Source of the DNA: Butyrivibrio sp.
GTDB lineage: Bacteria; Bacillota; Clostridia; Lachnospirales; Lachnospiraceae
DNA length: 64,000 bases
Direction of reading: 5' to 3'
Assembly (NCBI GenBank): GCA_015056655.1
Contig: SVFV01000004.1
Location: 115,788-179,787 of the forward strand
Below the pieces are notes generated by a model that worked only from the letters and a program-made list of their open reading frames with translations, was not told the DNA's origin and did no database searches. The stretch's first letter is position 1. Every line of letters begins with the position of its first letter. Made by a program: the position numbers and the translations under genes. Shown here piece after piece: positions 42,687 to 52,047 of this stretch.

Positions 42687-44185
42687 TGGCTTATACGAAC
42701 AGTTCTATGGTGGTTTATAAGAAGCTTTCTCCGAACCATTCCGGGCAGAGGACACACAGCATTGACCGGATCACGCCGCATTGTGTGGTCGGCCAGTGTA
42801 CGGCGGAAGGCCTGGGGGAATGGTTTGAGAAGCAGTCCACGCAGGCATCCAGCAACTACGGCATTGATCGTGACGGTAGGGTGGCTTTGTACGTGGAAGA
42901 GAAGAATCGTTCCTGGTGTACTTCCAGTAATGCCAACGACCAGAGGGCGATCACGATCGAGTGCGCTTCCGATACCACAGAGCCTTATGCTTTCAGGGAT
43001 GTGGTGTATCAGACTCTGATCAAGCTTTGCATCGATATCTGCAAGCGCAACGGCAAGAACAAGCTGATCTGGTTCGGGGATAAGGATAAAACGCTGAACT
43101 ATTCTCCAAAGAGCGGGGAGATGATCCTGACCGTTCACAGGTGGTTTGCGAATAAGTCCTGTCCGGGAAACTGGATGTATGCACGAATGGGAGATCTGAC
43201 ATCAAAGGTTACGGCTGCTTTGGGCGGCTCGTCTGATTCAGGTTCTGACGGCGGTTCCGGTTCAAATGGTATACAGGCCTCTGCCCTGAAGAACCTGTCT
43301 GAGGCGGATGCAATCAAAAAGGTCGGTGCGCTGTTCACTGCGGATCAGAAGAAGAGTGGCATCTTGGCATCGGTATCATTGGCTCAGTTCATTCTGGAAT
43401 CCGGATATGGAAAGAGTGAACTGGCTCAGAATGCCAACAACATTTTCGGGATGAAGTGCAGCCTGTCCGGGAATACCTGGAGCGTATCCAGCTGGGACGG
43501 TAAGAGTAAGTACACGAAGAAGACGCAGGAACAGAATCCTGACGGCAGCATGGTCACGATCACGGCAGACTTCCGGAAGTATCCTTATATTGAAGATTCT
43601 ATCGCTGACCACTCCGCTTATCTGCTTGGTGCGAAGAACGGCAACAAGCTGAGATATGCAGGCCTGAAGGGATGCACGGATTACAAGAAGGCTGTGCAGA
43701 TCATCAAGGATGGCGGCTATGCCACAAGCTTGACCTATGTGGAGAAGCTGATTTCCATCATTGAAAGGTGGAACCTGACTCAGTATGATACGAAGGATTC
43801 CGGCGGTGAAGTGATCCGCTGGTACCGTGTCCGAAAGTCCTGGGCGGATGCCAAGAGCCAAAAAGGAGCCTATAAGATCCTGGACAACGCGAAGAAATGC
43901 GCGGATCAGAATCCGGGGTATAAGGTGTTTGATGTAGACGGCAAGGTAGTGTATGAACCGAAGGCGGCGGAGCCTGCGGTGAAGGTGCCGTTTTTGGTGA
44001 AGGTCAGTATCTCTGATCTGAATATAAGAAAAGGACCGGGCACCGATTATGACAGGGTTCAGTTTATCCCGGTCGGTGTGTACACGATCATGGAAGTGCG
44101 GAGCGGTAAAGGCAGCTCTGCCGGATGGGGCAGGCTTAAGAGCGGGATAGGATGGATCTCGTTGGATTTTGTGAAGAAAATATAA
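42686..44185 (+). CDS. Endolysin: amidase, glucosaminidase and SH3-like binding domain
   Basis: 499 residues, three domains. Residues about 20-175: amidase_2/PGRP-type N-acetylmuramoyl-L-alanine amidase with zinc ligands in ITPHCVVGQ, TVHRW and KSCPG. A Ser/Gly-rich linker follows. Residues about 205-365: glucosaminidase/lysozyme-like domain with ASVSLAQFILESGYGKSELA and NNIFGMK. The C-terminus (about 430-499) is SH3-like with SDLNIRKGPGTDYDRVQ. It cuts peptidoglycan at two bonds. Two catalytic domains on one lysin is less common than one. Confidence 0.93.
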   Translation: MAYTNSSMVVYKKLSPNHSGQRTHSIDRITPHCVVGQCTAEGLGEWFEKQSTQASSNYGIDRDGRVALYVEEKNRSWCTSSNANDQRAITIECASDTTEPYAFRDVVYQTLIKLCIDICKRNGKNKLIWFGDKDKTLNYSPKSGEMILTVHRWFANKSCPGNWMYARMGDLTSKVTAALGGSSDSGSDGGSGSNGIQASALKNLSEADAIKKVGALFTADQKKSGILASVSLAQFILESGYGKSELAQNANNIFGMKCSLSGNTWSVSSWDGKSKYTKKTQEQNPDGSMVTITADFRKYPYIEDSIADHSAYLLGAKNGNKLRYAGLKGCTDYKKAVQIIKDGGYATSLTYVEKLISIIERWNLTQYDTKDSGGEVIRWYRVRKSWADAKSQKGAYKILDNAKKCADQNPGYKVFDVDGKVVYEPKAAEPAVKVPFLVKVSISDLNIRKGPGTDYDRVQFIPVGVYTIMEVRSGKGSSAGWGRLKSGIGWISLDFVKKI

Positions 44186-44191
44186 GAACAT

Positions 44192-44231
44192 GGGCAGCAG
44201 GTAGTGTAATACTATCAGCTGCCCTTTTTTT
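44192..44231 (+). terminator. Strong terminator after the lysis module
   Basis: 7-bp outer stem GGGCAGC / GCTGCCC with an inner GGTAGT / ACTATC arm, then seven T. It marks the end of the phage late operon; the minus-strand LysR gene ends at its right edge. Confidence 0.85.
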
Positions 44232-45096
44232 ATTTGTGCCTGATGGCATATCCACGAACGACATTGAAGATTGAACGGAATTTATTCTGATCCTGTGTGC
44301 GGCATACCACCCAGTAGGTGGCATGGGCGTCTTCATCGCAGATAGGAATGGAGATTCTGCCGGGTGCATTATATCCGAGTTCTATCATTCGGTCTGAATT
44401 GAACAGGGGGATTGTAGAATTGTCTGCCAGTTCATCGAGAGCATCTGCATTGTTTTGCACTAGCAGATCTGATGTATTCAAATGCTTTTTGCAAATATCC
44501 ATCCAAAAGCCAACATGAGCAGAAACTAAAATCCGTATTCCTAAGATATCCTTAAAAGAAACACTGTTTTGACGGGCAAGCGGGTGATCGTTAGAGATGG
44601 ATATATATATCTGCTCTTCCATGTATCTTTGACAAAACAGAGATTTATCATCGGGAAGGGTGTGAAGGATCACCATGTCATACTGTCGATTCTTCAGACC
44701 TTTAACAAGTGCTTCGTCGCTGCTTACGAGTTCTGTCAGAATTGTTTTGTCAGAGAGATAATTCTGAAATGTTGGCATCAACTCATTGATTGGAAATGGT
44801 GAGCTGGATCCGATGCTTATGGTTCTTAACTGTCGGTCAAAGGAAAGAACATGGTCAATAAAATCCTGATTTGCGCTCAGTGCTTTTTCAGCGTATTCTG
44901 CAGCAATCTTACCCGTCCTATTTAAGGACAGCTTACTGTTCTCCCTGTGAAATAATGAAACTCCAAGTTCTTCCTCCAGCTTTTTCATTGACCGGGACAA
45001 CGTAGGCTGGGTAATATGCAGTTCTTCTGATGCCTTCAGAAGAGTTCCGCAGCGCGCAAAAGCTGCGAATTGTTCAAGAAGATAGGTTTCTATCAT
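44230..45096 (-). CDS. LysR-family transcriptional regulator
   Basis: 288 residues from MIETYLLEQF with AAAGGGATG upstream. N-terminal winged HTH: FARCGTLLKASEELHITQPT then LSRSMKKLEEELGVSLFHRE. C-terminal ligand-binding domain (ISIGSSSPFPINELMP...). It is divergent from the aldo/keto reductase gene, 149 bases apart, with overlapping promoters, the usual layout for LysR control of the neighbouring operon. The inducer is unknown; the operon content suggests a carbonyl, quinone or aromatic ester. Confidence 0.93.
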   Translation of the reverse strand: MIETYLLEQFAAFARCGTLLKASEELHITQPTLSRSMKKLEEELGVSLFHRENSKLSLNRTGKIAAEYAEKALSANQDFIDHVLSFDRQLRTISIGSSSPFPINELMPTFQNYLSDKTILTELVSSDEALVKGLKNRQYDMVILHTLPDDKSLFCQRYMEEQIYISISNDHPLARQNSVSFKDILGIRILVSAHVGFWMDICKKHLNTSDLLVQNNADALDELADNSTIPLFNSDRMIELGYNAPGRISIPICDEDAHATYWVVCRTQDQNKFRSIFNVVRGYAIRHK

Positions 45097-45134
45097 AGAA
45101 TCATCCCTTTCGTTGTATGCGTGATACGTATACA

Positions 45135-45163
45135 ATTATAGATGAAAAGCAGTTCATTTTCAA
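45135..45163 (-). promoter_or_regulatory. Promoter of the LysR gene
   Basis: On the minus strand TTGAAA (45,163-45,158), 17-base spacer, TATAAT (45,140-45,135). Next to it lies the palindrome ATACGTAT (45,125-45,132), a possible regulator site. Confidence 0.65.
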
Positions 45164-45181
45164 GGTGATTGCAAATATAAT
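45153..45181 (+). promoter_or_regulatory. Promoter of the cargo operon (aldo/keto reductase onward)
   Basis: TTCATT (45,153-45,158), 17-base spacer, TATAAT (45,176-45,181). The -35 is weak, which fits an activator-dependent promoter; it overlaps the -35 of the divergent LysR promoter. Confidence 0.5.
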
Positions 45182-45245
45182 ATGAGCATAGACAGAGATT
45201 AATGCTATAGACAGAGAACAATACACTATGAAAGGAAGGTTTACT

Positions 45246-46085
45246 ATGGAATATTTAACACTCAACAACGGATCTAAAATGCCAATGGCTGGAATTGGAG
45301 TTTTCATGATGTCCCCTGCAGAGGCGGAGGCAGCAGTAGAAAGCGCATTAAAGAGTGGTGTGCGTCTTATTGATACCGCAAACGGATATATGAATGAGTC
45401 CGGAACCGGCAGAGGAATTAAAAAGAGCGGCGTTGACAGGGAAGATATCTTTCTTGTAACAAAGCTGTGGCCGACAGTATATGAGAAGGAAACAGCAATC
45501 GAGGAAACCTTGAAGCGACTTGACACGGACTACATTGATCTCCTTTTCCTGCACCAGCCGACAGACAACTGGCGTGAGGGGTATAAGAACATCGAGAAGG
45601 CATACAAAGAGGGAAAGGTCAAGGCAATCGGTCTTTCCAACTTCCCGGAAGAGCTTCTTAGGGAAGCCATTGAAACGATGGAGATTAAGCCACATGTGGT
45701 TCAGGTAGAAGCACATCCTTACTTCCCTCAGACTGAGCTTAAGAAGATTCTCGCGGAGACGGGAATGGGACTGATGGCCTGGTATCCGTTGGGACACGGG
45801 GACAAGAACCTTGTGAATGAACCGATATTCACAGAGCTGGCAGCAAAATATGGAAAGAGCAATGCGCAGATCATCCTTCGCTGGCACATCCAGAGCGGCA
45901 ATGTGATCTTTCCGGGTTCGAAGAATCCGGATCATATCCGTGAAAACTTCGACATCTTCGATTTCGCTCTTACCGATGAAGAAATGGCTGAAATTGCCAA
46001 AGTCGATAAGGGAATGCGTTACTATACTGCGACACCGGATCTGATCGCTCAGTATGCAAAGATGGAACTGCAGCCGGATCTGTAA
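45246..46085 (+). CDS. Aldo/keto reductase
   Basis: 279 residues from MEYLTLNN with GGAAGG upstream. Catalytic tetrad visible: Asp and Tyr in RLIDTANGYMNE, Lys in VTKLW, His in LFLHQPTD. NADPH-binding region near FPGSKNPDHIREN. The AKR5-like group (2,5-diketogluconate reductase/YtbE-like) is the closest by style. It reduces aldehydes or ketones in the cytoplasm. First gene of the LysR-linked cargo operon. Confidence 0.93.
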   Translation: MEYLTLNNGSKMPMAGIGVFMMSPAEAEAAVESALKSGVRLIDTANGYMNESGTGRGIKKSGVDREDIFLVTKLWPTVYEKETAIEETLKRLDTDYIDLLFLHQPTDNWREGYKNIEKAYKEGKVKAIGLSNFPEELLREAIETMEIKPHVVQVEAHPYFPQTELKKILAETGMGLMAWYPLGHGDKNLVNEPIFTELAAKYGKSNAQIILRWHIQSGNVIFPGSKNPDHIRENFDIFDFALTDEEMAEIAKVDKGMRYYTATPDLIAQYAKMELQPDL

Positions 46086-46105
46086 GAGAAAATGGAGAAG
46101 ATGAA

Positions 46106-46591
46106 ATGGCAAAAGAACTGGTAGTTTATTTTTCGGTATACGGCACGGCAAGAAAAGTGGCGGAGGAAATCGCAAAGCAGACAGGCGCGGATATCGCAGA
46201 GATCGAACCGGCAGTTCCCTATGACAGCAACAGAGATCACTACAATGCTTTGGCAAGGCTTGCAAAGAAAGAGCATGACGAGGATCAGCGCCCTGCAATC
46301 AAGAACGAGATCGACATTGAAAGCTACGAGCGGATTTACATCGGTTATCCTATGTGGTGGTATACCTTCCCGATGATCATTTATACCTTCTTTGACAAGT
46401 ATGATTTCTCCGGGAAGACCATTATCCCTTTCAATACTCATATGGGTTCCGGGGACGGCGGTACCTACGATACGATCCGTGAGTTGGAACCGAATGCAAC
46501 GGTCGTTGCTGGGCTCCCTGTTGAAATGCGGGATGCGGAAAACGGTCCTGCAAAAGCTGTTGAGAGATGGCTGAAAAATTTACAAGTATAG
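46106..46591 (+). CDS. Flavodoxin
   Basis: 161 residues. FMN phosphate loop variant near YFSVYGTARKVAEEIA, then IGYPMWWYTFPMIIYTFFDK and FNTHMGSGDGGTYDTI, characteristic of the flavodoxin_4 group. It is soluble, with no leader. It probably serves as an electron carrier or quinone/nitro reductase partner to the neighbouring reductases. It is 20 bases downstream of the aldo/keto reductase. Confidence 0.88.
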   Translation: MAKELVVYFSVYGTARKVAEEIAKQTGADIAEIEPAVPYDSNRDHYNALARLAKKEHDEDQRPAIKNEIDIESYERIYIGYPMWWYTFPMIIYTFFDKYDFSGKTIIPFNTHMGSGDGGTYDTIRELEPNATVVAGLPVEMRDAENGPAKAVERWLKNLQV

Positions 46592-46599
46592 CGAATAAC

Positions 46600-46634
46600 A
46601 TATCCGCCCGAAGGTCAGGTCTTCCGGCGGATAT
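46600..46634 (+). other. Hairpin without T tract in the cargo operon
   Basis: Stem ATATCCGCC / GGCGGATAT (9 bp) plus inner GAAG / CTTC around a 7-base loop. No T run follows, so it is more likely an mRNA processing or stability element than a terminator; it separates the flavodoxin from the alcohol dehydrogenase gene. Confidence 0.55.
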
Positions 46635-46655
46635 TGGCATAGGAGGTTTTGTCTT

Positions 46656-47816
46656 ATGAACACATTTACCTATAGTTATCCTGTTAAGGTTTACTTCGGA
46701 GAAAAGGCGGCTGCAAGTAGTCTCCCTGCGGAACTTGCCAAGGTCGGGTCGAATGTCCTGCTGGCCTACGGTGGCGGCTCTATCAAGAAGAATGGTGTCT
46801 ATGACGAGCTGCTGGACATCCTGAAAAAAGCCGGGAAAAGCGTTACTGAGTTTACCGGGATCATGTCCAATCCGACCTATGAGAAGGTTCTTGAAGGTGC
46901 AAATTTAGCAAAAGAGAACAGTATTGACTTTATTCTCGCGGTTGGCGGCGGCTCTGTGATCGACTGCTGCAAGATCGTTTCGGCACAGGCAAAGATGGAT
47001 GCGGACATTTGGGAGTTTGAGTATACGGAGCATGGCTCTCCATCAGATTTTATCCCCATGGGTGCAGTGGTTACGGCCTTCGGAACCGGAGCGGAAATGA
47101 ATAACGGAGCGGTTATCACCAACACAGAAAAAATGATGAAGTCTCCACTCTGGGGAGCATTCTATGATTTTGCGATACTTGATCCGGCATATACCATGAC
47201 CATGCCTATGAAACAGGTGATATCAGGCTCTTTTGATTCCCTGTCCCACAGCATGGAAACTTATATGGGATCGCCTCGTGAGTTAAATCTGTCGGATGAG
47301 ATCAATGAAGCAACACAGAGGAACATCATCAGAAATATCAGAGCTACAATCAAGAATCCGAATGACATTCAGGCAAGAAGCGAACTGATCTGGGCTGCCG
47401 CAATGGCTGAGAACGGGATATTGAAGATCGGCAAGGTTACGGATTTTCAGTGCCACATGCTGGAGCATCAGCTTGGAGCCTATACGGACTGCAACCACGG
47501 ACAGGGGCTTGCAGTTCTGCACCCGGTTCTCTACAGGCATATGATGCCGGAGGCAAACAAGCAGTTTGCAAGACTGGCTGTAAATGTATGGGGGATCAAA
47601 CCAGACGGAAAGAATGAAGAAACGTTGGCGAATGACTTTGTGGATGCTTTGACTTTGTTCATCAAAGAGATCGGACTTCCGACATCCTTTGCTGAAATGG
47701 GCATCGGCGAAGATACCGACTTTAAGGCAATCGCTGATTCCACGATTCTGACCGGCGGGTGTGCAAAGAAATTTACGAAAGAGGAACTTTTGGAGGTGTT
47801 GACTTCATGCAAATAA
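46656..47816 (+). CDS. Iron-containing alcohol dehydrogenase (butanol dehydrogenase type)
   Basis: 386 residues, the normal length. NAD(P) site LAYGGGSIKKNG and VGGGSVIDCCK; metal ligands around SHSMETYM and CHMLEHQLGAYTDCNHGQG. The BdhA/YqhD-like branch reduces C3-C4 and longer aldehydes with NADPH. GGAGG upstream. In this operon it probably completes reduction of aldehydes made by other enzymes. Confidence 0.93.
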   Translation: MNTFTYSYPVKVYFGEKAAASSLPAELAKVGSNVLLAYGGGSIKKNGVYDELLDILKKAGKSVTEFTGIMSNPTYEKVLEGANLAKENSIDFILAVGGGSVIDCCKIVSAQAKMDADIWEFEYTEHGSPSDFIPMGAVVTAFGTGAEMNNGAVITNTEKMMKSPLWGAFYDFAILDPAYTMTMPMKQVISGSFDSLSHSMETYMGSPRELNLSDEINEATQRNIIRNIRATIKNPNDIQARSELIWAAAMAENGILKIGKVTDFQCHMLEHQLGAYTDCNHGQGLAVLHPVLYRHMMPEANKQFARLAVNVWGIKPDGKNEETLANDFVDALTLFIKEIGLPTSFAEMGIGEDTDFKAIADSTILTGGCAKKFTKEELLEVLTSCK

Positions 47817-48547
47817 AAAGGATAACAGCATTACTGCTGACTGCGATTCTCGCTGTGTCCCTTGCGGCCTGCGGAAACAGCCGGACAGCTGATAAGCCGT
47901 CTGATTTGACAGATCAGCAGACGGAAGTCTCCGAGAATACTGAGAATCATACTACAGATATGCAGACAGATGATCAGACAATACAAGAAACTGCGAATGA
48001 CGATGGACAAAAAAGTACATTGATCCTGTATTTCTCAGCAGACAACACGAAGGATGTGGACGCCGTCAGTTCAGCAACGCCAATGGCGGATGGAACAGCC
48101 TCTGTGGAATGGATTGCAAATATCATCCAGGCACAAGTTGGCGGCGATCTGATACCAATCATTCCATCCGTGGATTATCCTCTGGATTACGATGAACTTG
48201 CAGATTACGCAAAGCAGGAACGTGATGATGGCGGCAGACCGGCTTTTGAAGATCTTGGTGTCGATCCGACAAGCTATGACATTGTATTTATCGGCTACCC
48301 GATCTGGTGGTATGAAATGCCGATGATTATGGATACTTTCTTTGACACTTATGACTTCACTGGTGTAACGATCATTCCGTTCAACACCCATGCGGGAAGC
48401 CGTGACGGAGGCACTTACGGTGACATCAGTGAACTGGAACCAAATGCAACTGTCCTGGATGGACTTGCGATCAGAGGAGAAGATGCCGGAGAGGACAGTG
48501 CAAGGAGGAGTATAGAAGAATGGTTGTCAGGTCTGAACCTGGACTGA
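47807..48547 (+). CDS. Flavodoxin-domain lipoprotein
   Basis: 246 residues from the ATG that overlaps the dehydrogenase end; GGAGG upstream. Signal peptide with lipobox LAVSLAACG, then a Thr/Asp/Gln-rich linker (residues about 25-65) and a flavodoxin_4 domain (LILYFSADNTKDVDAV, IGYPIWWYEMPMIMDTFFDT, FNTHAGSRDGGTY). It should be anchored outside the membrane, carrying FMN. It is closely related in motif to the cytoplasmic flavodoxin at 46,106. Confidence 0.88.
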   Translation: MQIKRITALLLTAILAVSLAACGNSRTADKPSDLTDQQTEVSENTENHTTDMQTDDQTIQETANDDGQKSTLILYFSADNTKDVDAVSSATPMADGTASVEWIANIIQAQVGGDLIPIIPSVDYPLDYDELADYAKQERDDGGRPAFEDLGVDPTSYDIVFIGYPIWWYEMPMIMDTFFDTYDFTGVTIIPFNTHAGSRDGGTYGDISELEPNATVLDGLAIRGEDAGEDSARRSIEEWLSGLNLD

Positions 48548-49290
48548 CGGTCGCCATACCCGGCGAAATTACTCCCGGTACAGAAATGCAGCGGGGATTT
48601 ATCAACGATAATGTCCTGCATACGCCGGAGTATGGCGATATTCACTATTCAAGCTATATTCCGGAAAGCTATGACGGAAGTAACCCTTATGCACTGTTCA
48701 TTACGCTTCCCGGATGGGAGGGGCTGTACTTCCAGGGAGTTGGTGCCAACATGGTCGAAGATTTCGGCGTGGAAGCAATCCGGTACAACGATGAGATGAT
48801 CGTCCTCTCCACGCAGCTGAATGACTGGGGAGAGATGTCGGCAAATCAAGCCGTTGCTTTGACAGAGTTCTTCCTTGCCCACTATAACATTGATCCAGGA
48901 AAGGTCTATCTGCATGGTTATTCCGGCGGCGGAGAAACCGGCTCTCTTGTAATGGAAAAGAGGCCGGAACTATATACGGCATTCCTCTGCTGTGCAACAC
49001 AGTGGGATGGCGATATGGCTGCCCTTGTGAATGCACGGATGCCTGTTTATATGGTCACGGGAGAGAACGACAGCTATTATGGCTCGAAGCCGCTTAAGGA
49101 TGCTTATGAGAAGCTGCATGATCTGTACCTTGCGGAAGGCTTGACGGAAAGTGAAATAGCTGAACTTGTCATTCTTGATATAAAAGAACAAAAGTATTTT
49201 ACGGACAGAGGTTATAAAGATCAGCACATGGGAGGACAGGCATTTGCCAAAGATGAAAGCATTATGGGCTGGCTGTTCGGAGAACACTGA
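48520..49290 (+). CDS. Alpha/beta hydrolase, esterase-like
   Basis: 256 residues with no signal peptide from this start; overlaps the lipoprotein gene by 28 bases. Nucleophile elbow VYLHGYSGGGETG (Ser), oxyanion region ALFITLPGWEG, acid in MVTGENDSYYG and a late His in KDQHMGG. This resembles PHB depolymerase/feruloyl esterase-like or prolyl-oligopeptidase-like enzymes. Its start codon region lies inside the upstream gene; a lost export signal is possible. Confidence 0.8.
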   Translation: MVVRSEPGLTVAIPGEITPGTEMQRGFINDNVLHTPEYGDIHYSSYIPESYDGSNPYALFITLPGWEGLYFQGVGANMVEDFGVEAIRYNDEMIVLSTQLNDWGEMSANQAVALTEFFLAHYNIDPGKVYLHGYSGGGETGSLVMEKRPELYTAFLCCATQWDGDMAALVNARMPVYMVTGENDSYYGSKPLKDAYEKLHDLYLAEGLTESEIAELVILDIKEQKYFTDRGYKDQHMGGQAFAKDESIMGWLFGEH

Positions 49291-49325
49291 CGAAACAAAA
49301 TCAAACAATAACAGGAGGTACACTC

Positions 49326-50198
49326 ATGAACACACAGAAAGTCGTATTCGTAAACAAGGAACTGAACACAAGGATGGCGGGACTGCTTCGTTTGCCCGAG
49401 GGCTTTGATCTAAGCAAAGATTATCCTGCAATCGTCCTTACCGGGCCCATGCTCTCCGTCAAGGAGCAGGCGCAGTCCGTGTATGCCGAGAGACTGACAG
49501 GGGCCGGATATGTAACGCTGGTATTTGACGGCACATACTTCGGCGAGAGCGAGGGAACACCGAGAGGTCAGGAACTGCCCGATGTCAAGGAAAGTGATAT
49601 TGAGAGCGCAGTGGATTATCTCGTGAGTCTCCCTTATGTGGATAAGGATCGTATCGGCGGGCTTGGTATCTGTGGTTCCGGCTCCTATATGTCTGTCGCA
49701 GGCGTCAAGGAACCCCGTATCAAGGCGGTTACAGCTATTGTTCCTGCGATTTCCGATATTTCCACTTCCCCGATGATGGGCTTCTTTAAGCCGGAAGAGG
49801 AAGTAAAGGCTGCCAAGGAAGCCTATGACAAGGGTGAAGGCGGGCTGATGTACCTGAACTTCATGCCCAGAGCCTTTGACGAGGGTGCGGCATATTATTA
49901 CAGCGCAAGAGGCACACATCCCCGCTGGTCGAATCAGGTCGTTGCATGGAGCCAGCTGGAACTGGTGAAGTACAATGTCACCAATATCATGAAGGAGATG
50001 CAGAAACCTTACTGCGTGATCACGGCGGAAAATGCATGGTCAAAGCCGTCCTCTGAAGAAATTTTCAATGCAGTTCCCACAGACACAAAGGAAATGCATG
50101 TAATCCCGGAGGCCAGCCACTTTGATATGTACGATCTTGCTCCGTTCGTTTCCGAAGCATTCGAATATATCATTCCGTTTTTTGAGAAGAATTTGTAA
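49326..50198 (+). CDS. Alpha/beta hydrolase, YcjY/dienelactone hydrolase-like
   Basis: 290 residues, AGGAGG upstream. AGLLRLPEGFDLSKDYPAIV, then VFDGTYFGESEGTPRGQE, nucleophile region GGLGICGSGSYMS (Cys or Ser), acid and His near the end (PEASHFDMYD). Members of this group are cytoplasmic hydrolases of small esters or peptides. It is in the cargo operon. Confidence 0.85.
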   Translation: MNTQKVVFVNKELNTRMAGLLRLPEGFDLSKDYPAIVLTGPMLSVKEQAQSVYAERLTGAGYVTLVFDGTYFGESEGTPRGQELPDVKESDIESAVDYLVSLPYVDKDRIGGLGICGSGSYMSVAGVKEPRIKAVTAIVPAISDISTSPMMGFFKPEEEVKAAKEAYDKGEGGLMYLNFMPRAFDEGAAYYYSARGTHPRWSNQVVAWSQLELVKYNVTNIMKEMQKPYCVITAENAWSKPSSEEIFNAVPTDTKEMHVIPEASHFDMYDLAPFVSEAFEYIIPFFEKNL

Positions 50199-50229
50199 AA
50201 GAGAAATCAATAACATGGAGGAAATGATC

Positions 50230-50967
50230 ATGAAGAATGTTGAAAACAAGGTAATCATCATCACCGGAGCTTCTTCCGGTATTGGAGAAGAGACGGCACG
50301 GGTTCTTGCAAGAGAAGGAGCGAAGGTGGTTCTTTCCGCGAGACGCGAAGAGAGGCTTAAAAAGCTGGCTGACGAGATTGGCGAGAATGCGGCTTATCTG
50401 AAGTCGGATGTGGTGAATGCGGATGAAATGAAGGCGCTTGTCGCTTTGGCGAAGGAGAAGTTCGGGAAGGTCGATGCCGTCTTTGCCAATGCAGGAATCA
50501 TGCCTGCCGGAAATATGTCAGAACTGAAAGTAGCAGACTGGAATGCCATGATCGAGATTAACATCAAGGGCGTTTTGAATACGATGGCTGCCGTTCTGCC
50601 GGAGTTCATCGCGCAAAAAAAGGGACATATCCTTGTTACCTCCTCCAGGGCAGGCACGATGTCCGTTCCTGGAAATGCGGTATATTGCGGCACCAAGCAC
50701 TTCGTAAGGGCAATGCTGGATTCCTTCCGCAGCGAATCCATCCGGGAAGGCACGAACATTCGCACGACTACGATCTATCCCGGCGCGATCAAGACCGAGC
50801 TTCTGAACACTGTGGCAGAATCTGAAGCAAAGAACATGGTGTCTCAGTTCTATGAGAATGTCGGACTGACCTCGGATGTCATCGCAGACGCGGTTCTCTA
50901 CGCGGTATCTCAGCCCGACAATGTAGCTGTGCCGGATCTGGTTGTATGCCCGTCGATGGAAGGGTAA
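50230..50967 (+). CDS. Short-chain dehydrogenase/reductase
   Basis: 245 residues from MKNVENK with GGAGG upstream; the longer upstream frame overlaps the previous gene. TGASSGIGEETAR nucleotide loop, NAGIMPAG, catalytic Ser (VTSSRAGT) and YCGTKH (Tyr, Lys). Classical SDR, probably NADP-linked because of the SARREERL basic residues. It oxidises or reduces an alcohol/ketone. Confidence 0.93.
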   Translation: MKNVENKVIIITGASSGIGEETARVLAREGAKVVLSARREERLKKLADEIGENAAYLKSDVVNADEMKALVALAKEKFGKVDAVFANAGIMPAGNMSELKVADWNAMIEINIKGVLNTMAAVLPEFIAQKKGHILVTSSRAGTMSVPGNAVYCGTKHFVRAMLDSFRSESIREGTNIRTTTIYPGAIKTELLNTVAESEAKNMVSQFYENVGLTSDVIADAVLYAVSQPDNVAVPDLVVCPSMEG

Positions 50968-50970
50968 AGA

Positions 50971-52026
50971 ATGCACGTGCAGGGCTTACGGACGAGAAAC
51001 AGAATTTTGCCTGTACTGCTGGCGTTCACACTTAGCTTTGTGTTCCTGGCAGGATGCGGACAAAAAGCAGACGGGGAAAGAAGCAATATGATAAGTAACA
51101 GCGCCGCCATGGGTTCAAAAGATACAGGGACAGAAGCCATTCAGAGAGAAGACACATTCACAATAGAAACGAGGATCATCGATGTTCAAAATGATCCTGC
51201 TTTCGGCGATTACGGCAGGCTGCTCTTTCCTGTAAACAGCGGATATATGAGCGGTGATACGATTGGGAGTCTTCGTCTTACCTGGTACAACAACATTGAT
51301 CCGGATAAGACTGTGGAGATATGCAACTACATGAGAGATCATGCGGAAACCGGGGATACCATCTTTTATGACATTTACACGGAAGAAGAAAAGAAAGCTG
51401 ATCCAGCCAAAAGAGATACCGGTCTGTTTTTCTTCAAGGGTGATCCCGGTAAAAAGTTTGCGGTCGTAAACGCGGGAGGCGGCTTTGCCTACGTTGGTGC
51501 GATGCATGACAGCTTCCCGCATGCTTTGGAGCTTTCGAAGAAGGGCTATAACGCCTTTGCTCTTATCTACCGTCCGGGTGCGCAGACAGCCTGCGAGGAC
51601 TTAGCCAGAGCAATCGCGTTTATCTTTGAACATGCGGAAGAACTGGAAGTCGATACATCCGACTATTCCCTATGGGGAGGTTCGGCTGGAGCCAGAATGG
51701 CAGCATGGCTCGGCAGCTACGGCACAGAAAGCTTCGGAGAAGATGTTTACCCACGTCCGGCGGCTGTATTTGTCAATTATACCGGGCTTTCAGAAGTATA
51801 TGGCAATGAACCACCAACCTACAGCGCGGTCGGGACAAACGACGGCATCGCTTCCTACAGGACGATGGAACGGCGCATCAATGCCATTCGGGCAAACGGC
51901 ACAGATGCAGAAATCGAAGTCTTTAATGGCCTGTCTCACGGCTTCGGGCTTGGCACAGGCACCGTTGCGGAGGGCTGGATCGACCGTGCCGTGGCATTCT
52001 GGGAACGCAATATGAAAAACGAGTAA
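50971..52026 (+). CDS. Lipoprotein alpha/beta hydrolase (carboxylesterase-like)
   Basis: 351 residues. Signal peptide and lipobox FVFLAGCGQ (Cys about 28). The hydrolase domain has VNAGGGFAYVGAMHDSF (oxyanion), ALIYRPGAQTACEDLARAIA, nucleophile SLWGGSAGARMAAW and a late HGFGLGTG. It resembles acetylesterases of the BD-FAE/Axe type that remove acetyl groups from plant polysaccharides. Membrane-anchored outside the cell. Confidence 0.87.
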   Translation: MHVQGLRTRNRILPVLLAFTLSFVFLAGCGQKADGERSNMISNSAAMGSKDTGTEAIQREDTFTIETRIIDVQNDPAFGDYGRLLFPVNSGYMSGDTIGSLRLTWYNNIDPDKTVEICNYMRDHAETGDTIFYDIYTEEEKKADPAKRDTGLFFFKGDPGKKFAVVNAGGGFAYVGAMHDSFPHALELSKKGYNAFALIYRPGAQTACEDLARAIAFIFEHAEELEVDTSDYSLWGGSAGARMAAWLGSYGTESFGEDVYPRPAAVFVNYTGLSEVYGNEPPTYSAVGTNDGIASYRTMERRINAIRANGTDAEIEVFNGLSHGFGLGTGTVAEGWIDRAVAFWERNMKNE

Positions 52027-52047
52027 GTTAGAAAGGCGGAATCAAAA

